5,526 nt of DNA from Pseudomonadota bacterium (GTDB lineage: Bacteria > Desulfobacterota > WTBG01 > JAGOGO01), in contig JAGHDE010000258.1 in assembly GCA_021160085.1 (NCBI GenBank), positions 1 through 5,526 on the forward strand, written 5' to 3'. Positions 5,362-5,526 of this stretch are shown here, in pieces. Under the pieces are notes generated by a model. It saw nothing but the letters and a program-made list of their open reading frames with translations, did not search any database and was not told the origin of the DNA. A program made the position numbers and the translations under genes. The first letter of the stretch is position 1. Every line of letters begins with the position of its first letter.

Positions 5362-5526
5362 TTAAAGCTCATACAGGGTCTCATCATACGTGATCTTTTT
5401 GACTCGTTTTCCCGTATTTTTCCTTTTTAAGAAAATATTTTCCGGATTTAGCTGGCCTCCCATTTCGGCTTCAATTTTTTCCGGATCTTCTCCTGACTCC
5501 ATTCTGCGCAGGGCTTCTTCCATGCC
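5362..5526 (-). CDS. FmdB-family zinc-ribbon protein, C-terminal part (5' partial)
   Basis: The frame is open from the window edge for 54 residues to TAA 5362-5364. It contains MEEALRRMESGEDPEKIEAE followed by a basic stretch and the ending DETLYEL. From memory, this acidic helix and the ETLYEL-type ending are characteristic of the long form of FmdB-family regulatory or zinc-ribbon proteins, which carry a CxxC...CxxC ribbon near the N-terminus. That ribbon would lie outside the window, so it cannot be confirmed here. The family's function is poorly established; it was named after a regulator of formamidase genes. The gene precedes the RNase HI gene by 35 bases on the same strand. Confidence 0.65.
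   Translation of the reverse strand, partial: GMEEALRRMESGEDPEKIEAEMGGQLNPENIFLKRKNTGKRVKKITYDETLYEL

Overview
The window is about 40% G+C by eye, with short intergenic gaps, AGGAGG-type ribosome binding sites and some GTG starts. The best recognised proteins are a long-form FmdB-type zinc-ribbon protein, an RNase HI with an extra N-terminal domain, and YfbR-like HD phosphohydrolases. Together they suggest a free-living Gram-negative-type environmental bacterium, for example Desulfobacterota or a similar anaerobic lineage. Anammox-type Planctomycetes cannot be excluded. This taxonomic reading is inference; no rRNA or other marker gene is present.

Left part (1-1107, + strand). The last 25 codons of an unidentified gene are followed by about 475 bases without a convincing gene. 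That stretch holds several hairpins, including a perfect 12-bp inverted repeat, and a possible promoter. It leads into a clear pseudogene (556-1107) of a homocysteine S-methyltransferase, probably the bifunctional form fused to methylenetetrahydrofolate reductase. Only three islands of the protein remain: the N-terminal barrel start, the GGCCGTTPEH zinc motif region and a likely C-terminus. They lie in different frames and are separated by large deletions.

Central part (1119-3966, - strand). Four genes read leftwards in this order: a 404-residue HD-domain phosphohydrolase with a long N-terminal extension, a 196-residue HD-domain phosphohydrolase, an 87-residue two-helix membrane protein of the type annotated as 'bacteriophage holin', and a 152-residue TerB-like protein. 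They may form one transcription unit. Between the second HD gene and the membrane protein sits a compact block of about 150 bases. It is richer in G+C than its surroundings, can form several hairpins on the - strand, and starts directly at the HD gene's stop codons. It looks like a dispersed repeat or a structured RNA rather than a gene.

Right part (3967-5526). An AT-rich intergenic stretch carries outward promoters for both sides. A good TTGATA-N16-TACAAT promoter drives a 57-residue zinc-ribbon-like protein with a GTG start and a perfect Shine-Dalgarno sequence (4440-4613, + strand). Converging on it from the right are an RNase HI gene with an unusual N-terminal domain and, 35 bases upstream of that, the C-terminal end of an FmdB-family gene that runs off the window.

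Functionally the region looks like housekeeping and accessory genes: nucleotide-pool hydrolases, RNA:DNA hybrid removal, a stress-type TerB protein and small metal-binding proteins, next to a decayed methionine/folate gene. No IS element, CRISPR array, tRNA or rRNA was recognised.
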